From: Bryobacteraceae bacterium
GTDB taxonomy: Bacteria; Acidobacteriota; Terriglobia; Bryobacterales; Bryobacteraceae
Length of the DNA: 64,000 nucleotides
Assembly: GCA_030041495.1 (NCBI GenBank)
Contig: JASHNT010000090.1
Location: 28,119-92,118, forward strand
Reading direction: 5' to 3'
Shown: positions 37,239 to 47,178 of the stretch, in pieces
Layout: each line of letters begins with the position of its first letter
Position numbering within the stretch: the stretch's first letter is position 1
The notes under the pieces: model-generated
Told to the model about the DNA's origin: nothing
Database searches by the model: none
What the model saw: the letters and a program-made list of their open reading frames with translations, nothing else
Made by a program: the position numbers and the translations under genes

Positions 37239-38726
37239 GTGAACAGGTACTACCGGTTGCACGAAAGTCAGGGTTCCAGAGGGAGCAGGGACCGGGGGAA
37301 TCCGCCCGCGACCGGGAATCGAGGCACTGAATTCCTGGCCTGGCTGGAGCAGCAGCAGGGCCGCCAATATGAGCTGCATGCACGCTACCTGAATCCGGCC
37401 TTTCCCAAGATGCTGCAGACCATCGGCTTCGACAAGGGTTTTGTCCGCGGCGAGGGCTGCTACCTGTACGACGCCAAAGACAACCGCTATCTGGATCTGC
37501 TGACGGGCTGGGGCGTGTTCGCGCTGGGCCGGAACCATCCGAGAGTGCGCTCGATTCTGGAAGCGGTGCTGTCGGCGAGGCTGCCGAACCTGGTCCGCAT
37601 GGATTGCTCCTTGCTCGCGGGCCTGGTGGCGGAAAAGCTGACGCAGCACACGGCACCGGACAAGTCGCAGCGTCTCACGCGCGTCTTTTTCTGCAACTCG
37701 GGAACCGAGAGCGTGGAGGCGGCCATTAAATTCGCGCGCTGCTTCACCGGAAAGCAGAAGATCATTTATTGCGACCACGCCTTTCACGGACTCACCACCG
37801 GATCTCTCTCGCTCAACGGCGGGGAGTTTTTCCGGGAGCGCTTTGGCGAGCTGATGCCCGGAACCGAATCAGTGCCGTTCAATGATCTGGCCGCGCTGGA
37901 GCGGGCACTTGCCGGGAAGGACGCCGCCGCGTTCTTCATCGAGCCAGTGCAAGGCAAGACCTGCGAAGCGGCCGCGGACGGGTATCTGGAGGGTGCGCAG
38001 AACCTGTGCCGCAAGGCCGGCGCGCTGCTGGTGACCGATGAAGTCCAGTGCGGCTTGGGCCGCGCCGGGCAATGGTTCGCCTACCAGCACTGGCCCGAAG
38101 TCGAACCCGATATCGTTTGCGTGGCGAAGGCGCTCTCCGGCGGCTACGTTCCGGTCGGCGCAGTGATCACGACGCCCAAGATCATGGACGCCGTGTTCAA
38201 CACGCTGGAGCGCTGCGTCGTTCATTCCAACACGTTCGGGCAGAACGATCTCGCGATGGCCGCGGCGCTGGCCACGCTCACGGTGCTCGAGGAGGACGGC
38301 CTGATCGAGAACGCCGCAAGGCTTGGCGCATATGCTATCTCAGAGCTGGACAAGATCGGCCACGAGTGTCCCTTCGTCGCCGAGGTGCGCGGCAAAGGAT
38401 TAATGTTCGGCATCGACTTCCGCCGGCCGGAAGCTTCACCCAAGCTGAAGGCCGCTTGGGATGCGCTGCATGCGCTGAATTTCGGCGTCTTCGGGCAGAT
38501 GGTGATTGTTCCGCTACTACGGGAGCACCGCATACTGACGCAAGTGGCCGGCTATCACACCGAGGTGATCAAGTTCCTGCCGCCGCTGACGGTGACCAAA
38601 GAAGACCTGGACTGGTTCCTTTCGGCGATGCGGCAGGTGCTCGAGGACACATTGCGAGTTCCCGGCGCGGCCTGGGATACGGTGACCACGCTGGCTAAAG
38701 GCGCGATGCGTGCTTATGTCCGCTGA
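37239..38726 (+). CDS. Class-III PLP aminotransferase (HpnO-like candidate)
   Basis: FFCNSGTESVEAAIKFARCFTGKQKIIYCDHAFHG; FFIEPVQG; LLVTDEVQCGLGRAGQWFA; adjacency to HpnR-like radical SAM gene. Confidence 0.8.
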   Translation: MNRYYRLHESQGSRGSRDRGNPPATGNRGTEFLAWLEQQQGRQYELHARYLNPAFPKMLQTIGFDKGFVRGEGCYLYDAKDNRYLDLLTGWGVFALGRNHPRVRSILEAVLSARLPNLVRMDCSLLAGLVAEKLTQHTAPDKSQRLTRVFFCNSGTESVEAAIKFARCFTGKQKIIYCDHAFHGLTTGSLSLNGGEFFRERFGELMPGTESVPFNDLAALERALAGKDAAAFFIEPVQGKTCEAAADGYLEGAQNLCRKAGALLVTDEVQCGLGRAGQWFAYQHWPEVEPDIVCVAKALSGGYVPVGAVITTPKIMDAVFNTLERCVVHSNTFGQNDLAMAAALATLTVLEEDGLIENAARLGAYAISELDKIGHECPFVAEVRGKGLMFGIDFRRPEASPKLKAAWDALHALNFGVFGQMVIVPLLREHRILTQVAGYHTEVIKFLPPLTVTKEDLDWFLSAMRQVLEDTLRVPGAAWDTVTTLAKGAMRAYVR

Positions 38727-38801
38727 AGGCCGAAAAATTTCGCTGAACGGCACACGCCCCCGGCGCATCTCACCGTTTACACTCATCGTTAGGTGACTTG
38801 C

Positions 38802-40319
38802 ATGAAGACCTTGTTTGTCCATCCCAGCTCACTGATGTATTCCGAGATTTATCTGCGGCTGGAGCCTCTGGGGTTGGAACTGGTGGCGGCGTCGGCCCGC
38901 CAAGCCGGGCATCCGGTGCGCTTGTTGGATCTGCAAGCCTTCCGGCATCCCGATTTTTTCCGGCTTTTAGACGAATGGAAGCCGGAAGCCATAGGCTTCT
39001 CCCTGAATTACTTGGCTAATATTCCGGAAGTATTGGACCTGGCTAAGGCCGCCCGGCAGCGGCTACCGGAGTGCTTCGTTTTTGCCGGCGGGCACAGCGC
39101 TTCTTTCACTGCGAAGGAAATCCTGTCGCACGCAGCCGGCGCGATTGACTGCGTGGTGCGAGGCGAGGGCGAAGGAATCACGCCGCAAGTGCTGGAAGCA
39201 GCCGGCGATCCCGGCAAACTGCGCACTTTGCCCGGCATCACTACGCTGGCCGGCGACGGCCCGCCTCCGCGGCTGGTAGAGAATCTGGACGCGCTGAATC
39301 CGGCGCGTGATCTTCTGGCCCGGCGCAGGAAATATTTCATCGGCGTGCTGGACCCGTGCGCTTCGATCGAGTTTACGCGCGGCTGCCCCTGGGATTGCAC
39401 CTTCTGCAGCGCCTGGACGTTCTACGGCCGCAATTACCGCAAGCTGAGCCCGGAAGCCGCGGGCGAGGATCTGGCGCGCATCGCTGAGCCGGGAGTTTTT
39501 GTGGTGGACGATGTCGCCTTCATTCATCCCGAGCACGGCGAGGCATTGGCGCGGGAAGTGGAAAAGCGCGGCATCGAGAAGCAGTATTATCTGGAAACAC
39601 GCGGCGACGTGCTGCTGCGCAACAAAGAGATTTTCCGGTTCTGGAAGAAGCTCGGCCTCAAGTACATGTTCTTGGGGATTGAGGCCATCGACGACGAGGG
39701 GCTAAAAGCCCACCGCAAGCGCATCACCATAAAGAAGAATATCGAAGCTCTGGAGTGCGCTCGATCGCTCAACATTCACGCCGCGGTCAACATTATTGCC
39801 GACCCAAACTGGGATGAACGCCACTTCGCCGCGGTGCGCGATTGGGCTTTGTCGGTGCCGGAGATCGTGCATATCACCGTGAACACTCCTTACCCTGGGA
39901 CCGAGACCTGGGTCACGGAGTCGCGCAACTTCACCACTCGTGACTACCGCTTGTTCGACGTGCAGCACGCCGTGCTGCCCACCAAACTGCCTCTGGATCA
40001 GTTTTACAAGGAGCTGGTGAAGACCCAGCAAATCCTGAATCAAAAGCACCTCGGTTTTGCGGCTTTGAAGGATACGTTCGTCATGGCGGCGAAATTCCTG
40101 GCCGCCGGACAGACCAATTTCGTCAATATGCTGTGGAAATTCTCGAAAGTCTATAATGCGGAGCGTCAGAATGCCGATCACCGCCGCGAGGTTCACTACT
40201 CCATCGGACTGCCTCCGGTAACGGCGCAGACCAAGGTCGACCCCGGGCTGCTCTACATCCACAAACCCGCGGCACCTTACATGCACAAACCCGCCGCCGC
40301 GGGCCGGAATGTGAGCTAA
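38802..40319 (+). CDS. hpnR: B12-binding radical SAM protein, hopanoid C-3 methylase HpnR-like
   Basis: MKTLFVHPSSLMYSEIYLRLEPLGLELVAASARQAGHPVRLLDLQ (B12 domain) plus TRGCPWDCTFCSAWTFYGRNYRK (CxxxCxxC). Confidence 0.75.
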   Translation: MKTLFVHPSSLMYSEIYLRLEPLGLELVAASARQAGHPVRLLDLQAFRHPDFFRLLDEWKPEAIGFSLNYLANIPEVLDLAKAARQRLPECFVFAGGHSASFTAKEILSHAAGAIDCVVRGEGEGITPQVLEAAGDPGKLRTLPGITTLAGDGPPPRLVENLDALNPARDLLARRRKYFIGVLDPCASIEFTRGCPWDCTFCSAWTFYGRNYRKLSPEAAGEDLARIAEPGVFVVDDVAFIHPEHGEALAREVEKRGIEKQYYLETRGDVLLRNKEIFRFWKKLGLKYMFLGIEAIDDEGLKAHRKRITIKKNIEALECARSLNIHAAVNIIADPNWDERHFAAVRDWALSVPEIVHITVNTPYPGTETWVTESRNFTTRDYRLFDVQHAVLPTKLPLDQFYKELVKTQQILNQKHLGFAALKDTFVMAAKFLAAGQTNFVNMLWKFSKVYNAERQNADHRREVHYSIGLPPVTAQTKVDPGLLYIHKPAAPYMHKPAAAGRNVS

Positions 40320-40368
40320 GCGGGTATCATAATTGCAGCCCCTCCCGCGCCGGGCTTAGAGAGGTTCT

Positions 40369-42546
40369 ATGCTCTTTCGCGCGGTTCTGTTGCTGGCGAT
40401 GCTCGCGCCAATGCCTCTTTTTTCGGCGCCCCCGTCGTCTTTGGTTTTCGAAAACACGTTCGGCTCGGGCTTCCTCACTCAACCGACCGCGAGCGCGCCC
40501 GACTCCCAGGGCAACGTCTACGGGGCGGGCTTTCAACAGGTGTCCGCTCAACCGCCCACGCAAGTGGCGTTCGTCGGAAAATGGGATGCCAATGGAAACC
40601 AGCTTTACTTTGTCACCTTCGGCGGAAGTGGTTCTACCGAAGCCACTGGCATCGCTGTCGACGGCTCCGGTAACGCCTATGTAACCGGGTTCACCACTTC
40701 CTCGAATTTTCCGGTTTCGGCCGCTGCCTCTCAAAAGACGCTGCAAGCCGCGGTGAACACTTTTATAACGAAGTTCAGCCCGGACGGGTCCCAGATGCTT
40801 TACTCGACGTTGCTGGGTGGAACGGCGCTGGCCGAAGCGAGCGGGATCGCGGTCGATAGCAGCGGCGACGCCGTCGTTGTGGGACAAACTCCTGGCTACG
40901 CCGATCTCCCCGAACAGACCCCAGCCGGCAACTTTCCCGTGACTTCGAATGCGTTCCAAAGCGCGCCGGTCTCCGGATGCTCCCGCAGTTTTCCCTATAT
41001 CGACGTCAACACCTCCGGAAGCGGGTTCGTGACTAAGATCGCACCCGATGGCGGATCGCTGCTCTACTCAACTCTGCTGGGAGGGAGCTGCGCGACCGGG
41101 GCGCAGGCGGTCGCTCTAGACTCGGCGGGCAATATCTGGGTTACGGGACATACGCAGTCGCTGGACTTCCCTGTCACCTCCGATGCAATCCAATCGCAGC
41201 TCAACTCCGGAGACTCCTACGCAGGGTTCCTCGCTCAATTCACACCAGCGGGGGCTCTTGCCTACGCCTCCTATATCGGCGGAAGCAGCTATGAGGCGAT
41301 TACGGGAATCGGCGTCGATAGCGCGAACAACATCTATCTGGCCGGAATCGGAACCGGTCCGTCCCAACCCATCGCCACAGCGTTTCAACCGAACGTCGGC
41401 ACCGGCTGCATTGTGTTCGGTCTCGGTCTGCCGACGCTCACGGAGGCCGGTCCGGTTTTCGTCGCGAAGCTGGCTCCCGGCGCAACGGCCGTGTCCGCAC
41501 AAAGCTACTACGGCGGCGGGTGCGTCAGCAGTGTTGCACTGGCTGTCGACTCTTCCGGCGCGCCATGGATCGCGGGCTCCCTCCTCGATGGACCCAACAC
41601 TCCGCTCCCCACCGCGAGCCCGATCGAGATCGGCATCGGCGAAGGTTTCGTTGCGAAGCTCAGCGCCGATTTCACGCAGCTTCTCTATGGCACCTACTTC
41701 GACTCCACCGGGGGCCTGGCGCTTAACGGGAGTGGCCTTGCTTATGTCGCAGGTGTAGGCCCGCCCAACTCGAGCGGAGCTCAATCGGCATTTCTCGCCG
41801 AGATCGATCCTACTCCGCCGGCGGTTTCGCTCGATCAAGTCCTCAGCACCGGCGTCGTACCTCTGAGCCCGCCGACAAGTCTATCCATCGCTCCCGGAGA
41901 AGTGCTTCGCCTGATCGGCAAGAATTTGGGCCCGGCGGCGATGACGCAGGGGATCGTGAACAATTCCGGCTTTGTCGACACCAGCGTGGCGGGAGTTCAG
42001 GTGACGATCGGCGGCACGCCCGCACCGCTCCTTTCCGTGAGCGCTGGAGAAATCGATTGTGTCGCGCCGTTCGAGCTCACAGGCAAGGGAACAACCACGA
42101 TTCAGGTAACCTACAACGGAACCCCATCGAACTCGGTGTTGATCGGGCAGGCTGCGCAGTCGATCGAAGTGCTCGGGATCTACAACGACCCGGACTTCAG
42201 CGCGAACTCCGCTTCTAGTCCAGCGCCACCCGGATCAACGATCACTCTATACATCGCGGGAGTCGGGCAGACCAACCCGGCGATGCAGGACGGGCAAGTG
42301 GTCGAGCCGCCTTACGCCTCGCCGGGAGTCCCGATTCAAGTTGAGTACCCAAATGGCCCGGGTGGAGTGCTCGCGAACGCTCAGATCACGTACGCAGGAG
42401 CAGCGCCAGGCCTGATCGCCGGCATTTTGCAGGTCAACTTTGTGGCCCCCCTGCAGGCGCCGAGCACCACGTTGTTTCTGCAGGTGGAGAACAGCTCAAT
42501 CAACTTTCCCGTCTACGGCCTCCTTGTAAATCCGGCTGAACCGTAG
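40369..42546 (+). CDS. SBBP beta-propeller repeat protein with TIGR03437-type C-terminal domain, secreted
   Basis: Repeats GGSGSTEATGIAVDGSGNAYVTGFT; C-term APPGSTITLYIAGVGQTNPAMQDGQVV..YAGAAPGLIAGILQVNFVAP. Confidence 0.82.
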   Translation: MLFRAVLLLAMLAPMPLFSAPPSSLVFENTFGSGFLTQPTASAPDSQGNVYGAGFQQVSAQPPTQVAFVGKWDANGNQLYFVTFGGSGSTEATGIAVDGSGNAYVTGFTTSSNFPVSAAASQKTLQAAVNTFITKFSPDGSQMLYSTLLGGTALAEASGIAVDSSGDAVVVGQTPGYADLPEQTPAGNFPVTSNAFQSAPVSGCSRSFPYIDVNTSGSGFVTKIAPDGGSLLYSTLLGGSCATGAQAVALDSAGNIWVTGHTQSLDFPVTSDAIQSQLNSGDSYAGFLAQFTPAGALAYASYIGGSSYEAITGIGVDSANNIYLAGIGTGPSQPIATAFQPNVGTGCIVFGLGLPTLTEAGPVFVAKLAPGATAVSAQSYYGGGCVSSVALAVDSSGAPWIAGSLLDGPNTPLPTASPIEIGIGEGFVAKLSADFTQLLYGTYFDSTGGLALNGSGLAYVAGVGPPNSSGAQSAFLAEIDPTPPAVSLDQVLSTGVVPLSPPTSLSIAPGEVLRLIGKNLGPAAMTQGIVNNSGFVDTSVAGVQVTIGGTPAPLLSVSAGEIDCVAPFELTGKGTTTIQVTYNGTPSNSVLIGQAAQSIEVLGIYNDPDFSANSASSPAPPGSTITLYIAGVGQTNPAMQDGQVVEPPYASPGVPIQVEYPNGPGGVLANAQITYAGAAPGLIAGILQVNFVAPLQAPSTTLFLQVENSSINFPVYGLLVNPAEP

Positions 42547-42592
42547 GTCCGGATCGGCTCAGGCCGCGTAATACTCTTAGGGAGCGGAGGCG

Positions 42593-45070
42593 ATGAGCGA
42601 CTTTCTTAGGGACCTGAAGCAATCCATCCGGATGTTCTTGAAAAGCCCCGGATTCACATTCACCGCCGTCACCGCGCTGGCCCTGGGGATCGCGGCCACC
42701 ACCGCGATCTATTCGATTGTCGATGCAGTCGTATTACGACCCCTGCCCATCCGTGATGCGGACCGGCTCGTCATTCTGTTGACCAATAGCGTGGATCAGA
42801 AGGGACAGCCGACGTCCGGACCGGCGGCATCGCCGGTGAAATTCGCCTTTTGGCGAACGCTCACCAATGTGCTGGAAGACGTCTCGGCCTCCAATTCCAT
42901 CGCGCTGAACTACACCGGAAGCGACAAGCCGCAGCACCTTTCGGGCCTAGAAGCATCCCTCGATACCTTCAAGACCTGGGGGATCCCCATTCTGCGTGGA
43001 CGCGCATTTTCCGCAGCCGAGGATTTCCCGCACGGACCTCATGTCGCGATACTCAGCGAGAAGTTCTGGAAGACGGACTTCGCCTCCGACCCGCAGATTG
43101 TCGGCAAAAACATCGAGTTGAACGGCGATGCCTACACGGTTATTGGAGTCTCCGCGGACAATCCCGCATGGGTGCAATTTGGTCCGCAGGCAGATGTTAT
43201 CGTCCCCATGCAGCTCGACCCCAACAGCACCGACGTCGGCAATTATTTCGGAGCCTACGCACGGCTGAAGCCGGGCGTCACGCTGGAGCAGGCGCAAGCC
43301 GCTCTGGCGGCATCCACGCAACGGCTGCGCGACAGATTTCCGCTGGCCATTCGGCCCAAGGACACGTTCACGGTCAAAACCTACAAAGAGTTCCTGACCG
43401 GCAACACCCGCCCGCTGCTGTGGGTGATGCTGGGCGCGGTCGGGCTGGTTCTGTTGATCGCCTGCGCGAACGTCGCCAACCTGCTGCTGGTGCGGGCCAC
43501 CGGCCGGCGGAGGGAGATCGCCATTCGCGCGGCCATTGGAGCAGGACGCGGCAGAGTGGTGCGCCAGTTATTGACCGAAAGCTTGCTGCTTTCGCTCGCA
43601 GGAGGCGTGATCGGAGTGGCGCTCGGCTACGCCGCGATTCGCGCTCTGCTGGCGATCAACACCGCCGGACTGCCGCGACTGGGTGAGAACGGAGCCGCGG
43701 TGTGGATCGATTGGCGGCTGGCCGCCTTCGCCGTCGGAATTTCGTTTGCGACCGGGATCATCTTCAGCCTGTTCCCCGCTCTGCAAGGCTCGCGGGCGGA
43801 TCTAAACGCGGTGCTGAAAGATAGCAGCGGGCGATCCGGCACGGGACTGAGGCAGAACAAAGCCCGCTCGGCACTGGTGGTGAGCGAAGTCGGACTCGCC
43901 GTGGTGCTGCTGGTGGGCGCGGCGCTGCTGATCCGGACCTTCGTCGCGCTATATGCCGTGGACCCTGGGTTCGACCCCCACAACGTGCTGACCATGCGCA
44001 TGCTGCTGACCGGAGGAAAGTATCAAAAGACCGCGGGTGTGCAAGATGCAGCTCGCGATGCAGTGGAACGGATACGCGCCATCCCCGGCGTTATCGATGC
44101 GGCGGCCACGGACTTTATCCCACTGCAGGTCGGCGCGGGTTTGCCGTTCAACATCGTCGGCCGGGCGCCGGTGCAAGGGCCATTCAGCGGAGCCGGAGCA
44201 TGGTCGCCGGTCGGAGCGGGATTCTTCGAGACCTTCAAGATCGCACTGAAGCGCGGCCGTTTCTTCACGGACCGCGATGACGCGAAAGCTCCTGCGGTGG
44301 TAATCATCAACGAAGCGATGGCCAAGCAATTTTGGAAGGACGGCGACCCGCTTCAGGACCGCCTTGCGATCGGCCGCGGCGTCCAGGGCGAATTCGCGGA
44401 TGAGCCGGTGCGGCAGATTATCGGCGTCGTGGCCGACGTTCACAACGGCGCGCTGAATGTGGACACCGGGCCGACGATGTACGTTCCGATCACCCAAACT
44501 CCGGACCGCCTGAACGCCTTTCTGGTGCGCCTTCTCCCGATTTCCTGGGCGGTGCGCACACAGGGCGATCCTTACCGGGTCTCCGCAGCGGCTCAAGAGC
44601 AGCTTCGTCAAGCAACCGGACTGCCCGTCACCAACGTCCGCTCCATGGACCAGGTAGTGGAGCTCTCCACCGCCCGCCAGCGCTTCAACATGCTGCTGAT
44701 GACCGTGTTCGGGGCGATGGCTCTTCTGCTGGCTGCGATCGGAATCTACGGACTGATGGCGTACACGGTGGAGCAAAGGACGCAGGAGATCGGCATCCGG
44801 TTGGCGCTGGGCGCAGAAACCGGGCAGGTTCGCGGTATGGTGATGCGCCAGGGAATGACGCTGGCGCTCATCGGGGTGGGGGCGGGGCTGGTGGCCGCGT
44901 GGGCTCTGGCGAAGCTGATCGAGAGCCTGCTGTTCGGCGTCAAGGCTCGCGATCCGCTGGTGTTCGTCGCGGTTCCGCTTACGCTGGCGATCGTTGCTTC
45001 GGTGGCCGTTTGGTTCCCCGCAGTACGGGCCAGCCGGGTCAGCCCGATGGACTCCCTCCGTTATGAATGA
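42593..45070 (+). CDS. ADOP-type duplicated MacB/FtsX-like ABC permease
   Basis: LRDLKQSIRMFLKSPGFTFTAVTALALGIAATTAIYSIVDAVVLRPLP; two FtsX blocks incl. RRREIAIRAAIGAGRGRVVRQLLTESLLLSL and RTQEIGIRLALGAETGQVRGMVMRQG. Confidence 0.92.
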   Translation: MSDFLRDLKQSIRMFLKSPGFTFTAVTALALGIAATTAIYSIVDAVVLRPLPIRDADRLVILLTNSVDQKGQPTSGPAASPVKFAFWRTLTNVLEDVSASNSIALNYTGSDKPQHLSGLEASLDTFKTWGIPILRGRAFSAAEDFPHGPHVAILSEKFWKTDFASDPQIVGKNIELNGDAYTVIGVSADNPAWVQFGPQADVIVPMQLDPNSTDVGNYFGAYARLKPGVTLEQAQAALAASTQRLRDRFPLAIRPKDTFTVKTYKEFLTGNTRPLLWVMLGAVGLVLLIACANVANLLLVRATGRRREIAIRAAIGAGRGRVVRQLLTESLLLSLAGGVIGVALGYAAIRALLAINTAGLPRLGENGAAVWIDWRLAAFAVGISFATGIIFSLFPALQGSRADLNAVLKDSSGRSGTGLRQNKARSALVVSEVGLAVVLLVGAALLIRTFVALYAVDPGFDPHNVLTMRMLLTGGKYQKTAGVQDAARDAVERIRAIPGVIDAAATDFIPLQVGAGLPFNIVGRAPVQGPFSGAGAWSPVGAGFFETFKIALKRGRFFTDRDDAKAPAVVIINEAMAKQFWKDGDPLQDRLAIGRGVQGEFADEPVRQIIGVVADVHNGALNVDTGPTMYVPITQTPDRLNAFLVRLLPISWAVRTQGDPYRVSAAAQEQLRQATGLPVTNVRSMDQVVELSTARQRFNMLLMTVFGAMALLLAAIGIYGLMAYTVEQRTQEIGIRLALGAETGQVRGMVMRQGMTLALIGVGAGLVAAWALAKLIESLLFGVKARDPLVFVAVPLTLAIVASVAVWFPAVRASRVSPMDSLRYE

Positions 45071-45177
45071 AGGCGCGTAAGCGCCGGCCCATCCCGTCGT
45101 GACTGTATAGCGTGTCCGTCACCCGAAAACATTGATATCATGTTTCCGTTCGGCGGGAAGCCCCAAGGAGACGGATC

Positions 45178-47157
45178 ATGGCGAAATCGAAGAACACGGT
45201 TGCTGGTAACGGCGGATTTGGCAGGCGCGGATTCTTGAAGAATGCGGCAGCGAGCGCGGCCGGCGCGGCGTTGGCCACCACGGCGCCGCTGGTCGAAGCC
45301 CAGCAGCAGAGCAACGGCAGGGCGCGAACCAATGGGGCGGCTCCGGCTCCGACCGAGGCGCAGCTTGAGCGCGACGCCGGCAACGTCCGGCCGCCGGCGG
45401 TGACGCGGACCATCACTCGTCCGGGCTCGGACCTGATGGTGCAGGTCATCAAGGATCTGGGCATCGAATATGCGGTGGCGAATCCGGGGTCGAGCTTCGA
45501 GGGCTTGCAGGAATCGTTCATCAACTACGGCAATCCCCGCAACAAGGACCCCGAGTGGATCACGGCGCTGCACGAAGAATCGGCTGTGACCATGGCTCAC
45601 GGCTACGCCAAGGCCGAAGGCAAGCCGATGTGCGCGCTGCTGCATGGCACCATCGGAATCCAGCACGCGTCCATGTCGATTTACCAGGCCTACTACGATC
45701 GCGTGCCGGTGCTGATGCTGGCGGGCAACGATCCGGATTTCATCGCCGCGCATACGGCGCAGGACATGGCGGGGATGGTGCGCAGCTTCACCAAGTGGGA
45801 CGCGCAGCCCAAGACCGTGGAAGACGCGCTGCGCGCGATCCAGCAAGCCTACAACGAAGCCATCACGCCTCCCATGGGACCCACTCTGGTGGTGCTGGAC
45901 ACCGAGATTCAGAAGGAGAACGTCCCGACGCTGCAGATTCCTGCGTATAAGCCGCCGACGTTCATGACCATCGACTCTTCGCATGCCCGCGAAATCGCGT
46001 CGGGGTTGTTGGCCGCGCAGAACCCGCGAATCGAGGTCGGCCGTTTGCGCACTCCTGGTGGCGTGAAGCAGGCAGTAGAGCTTGCCGAGCTGGTCGGCGC
46101 ATCCACCAGCACCGCGGCGACGCAAGGTCCCATGAGTTTCCCGCAAAGGCACGCCCTGTGCGGACCGGGCGCGGACACCAATTACGATTACACGCTCGGG
46201 CTGGAAGTTGCCGCGCCTCAGGTGGGCATCGTCGGTCCCGGGACATCCACCATCGTTGCCGAGCGAGATAAGGACCATATCGATTTCGGCGGCATCACTC
46301 CGGGCGTGGGCGGGCGCGGAGCGGGGGGAGGCAGAGGCGGGCGCGGCGGACGGGGAGGCCGCGGAGGCAACGCGGTGCCCAATGCCACTCCAATCGAAGC
46401 CGATGCCGAAGCCAGCCTGCCGTTGATCATCGAACAGGTGAAGAGCCAGATGACTTCGGACCAGAAGTCGCGCATCCAGGCGCGCATCGCCAAGCACACG
46501 ACTGCGAATCACGAGGCTCGCGTGACCGCGATCAAAGCCGCGGTCGAAAGCAAGATGGCGGGATGGAACGGCAGCCCCATCAGCACGGCTCGCATTTACG
46601 CCGAGCTGTGGCCGCTGATCATGAACGAAGACTGGTGCCTTTCCTCGCCCAGCAATTTCTCGGGCGGGCACAACGCGCAGTTGTGGGATCACGACAAACC
46701 CTACAGCTACCTGGGCGGTCAAGGCGCGGGCGGCATGGGCTACGGCGCTCCGGCTTCGGTGGGCGCGGCCCTTGCGGCGAAGCATCGCGGCCGCATCGTG
46801 ATCAACGTGCAGACCGACGGCGATTTGAACTACGCTCCCGGCGTGCTGTGGACCGCGGTGCATCACAAGCTGCCGATGCTGACCGTCATGCACAACAATC
46901 GCGCCTGGCATCAGGAATACATGTTCGTCGAATACATGGCGGGCGTCCGCGGCCGCGGCGCGCTGAACGCGGACATCGGCAGCACTCTGCGCGATCCGTT
47001 CATCGACTACACCAAGATGGCGGCCGGTTACGGCATGGCGCATGAGCTGGAGCCGATCTCGGACCCGGCCAAACTGCAGGCGGCGCTGCGGCGCGGCGTG
47101 GCGTCAGTGAAGCGCGGCGAGCCGTATATGATCGACGTGATCACGCAGCCTCGATAA
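45178..47157 (+). CDS. Tat-exported thiamine-diphosphate-dependent enzyme (acetolactate synthase/POX-like) with RGG insert
   Basis: GRRGFLKNAAASAAGAALATTAPLVEAQ; IEYAVANPGSSFEGLQES; HEESAVTMAHGYAKAEG; ThDP motif TDGDLNYAPGVLWTAVHHKLPMLTVMHNN. Confidence 0.83.
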   Translation: MAKSKNTVAGNGGFGRRGFLKNAAASAAGAALATTAPLVEAQQQSNGRARTNGAAPAPTEAQLERDAGNVRPPAVTRTITRPGSDLMVQVIKDLGIEYAVANPGSSFEGLQESFINYGNPRNKDPEWITALHEESAVTMAHGYAKAEGKPMCALLHGTIGIQHASMSIYQAYYDRVPVLMLAGNDPDFIAAHTAQDMAGMVRSFTKWDAQPKTVEDALRAIQQAYNEAITPPMGPTLVVLDTEIQKENVPTLQIPAYKPPTFMTIDSSHAREIASGLLAAQNPRIEVGRLRTPGGVKQAVELAELVGASTSTAATQGPMSFPQRHALCGPGADTNYDYTLGLEVAAPQVGIVGPGTSTIVAERDKDHIDFGGITPGVGGRGAGGGRGGRGGRGGRGGNAVPNATPIEADAEASLPLIIEQVKSQMTSDQKSRIQARIAKHTTANHEARVTAIKAAVESKMAGWNGSPISTARIYAELWPLIMNEDWCLSSPSNFSGGHNAQLWDHDKPYSYLGGQGAGGMGYGAPASVGAALAAKHRGRIVINVQTDGDLNYAPGVLWTAVHHKLPMLTVMHNNRAWHQEYMFVEYMAGVRGRGALNADIGSTLRDPFIDYTKMAAGYGMAHELEPISDPAKLQAALRRGVASVKRGEPYMIDVITQPR

Positions 47158-47178
47158 AGGATGCCAAGGACGATTTTC

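Noticed and set aside
45071-45084. GGCGC-GTAA-GCGCC hairpin after the ADOP gene as terminator
   Set aside because: Five-bp stem without a T-tract; too weak to call.
45061-47043. 660-aa minus-strand ORF antisense to the ThDP enzyme
   Set aside because: His/Arg/Asp-rich low-plausibility translation overlapping a clearly conserved gene; typical shadow ORF in high-GC DNA.
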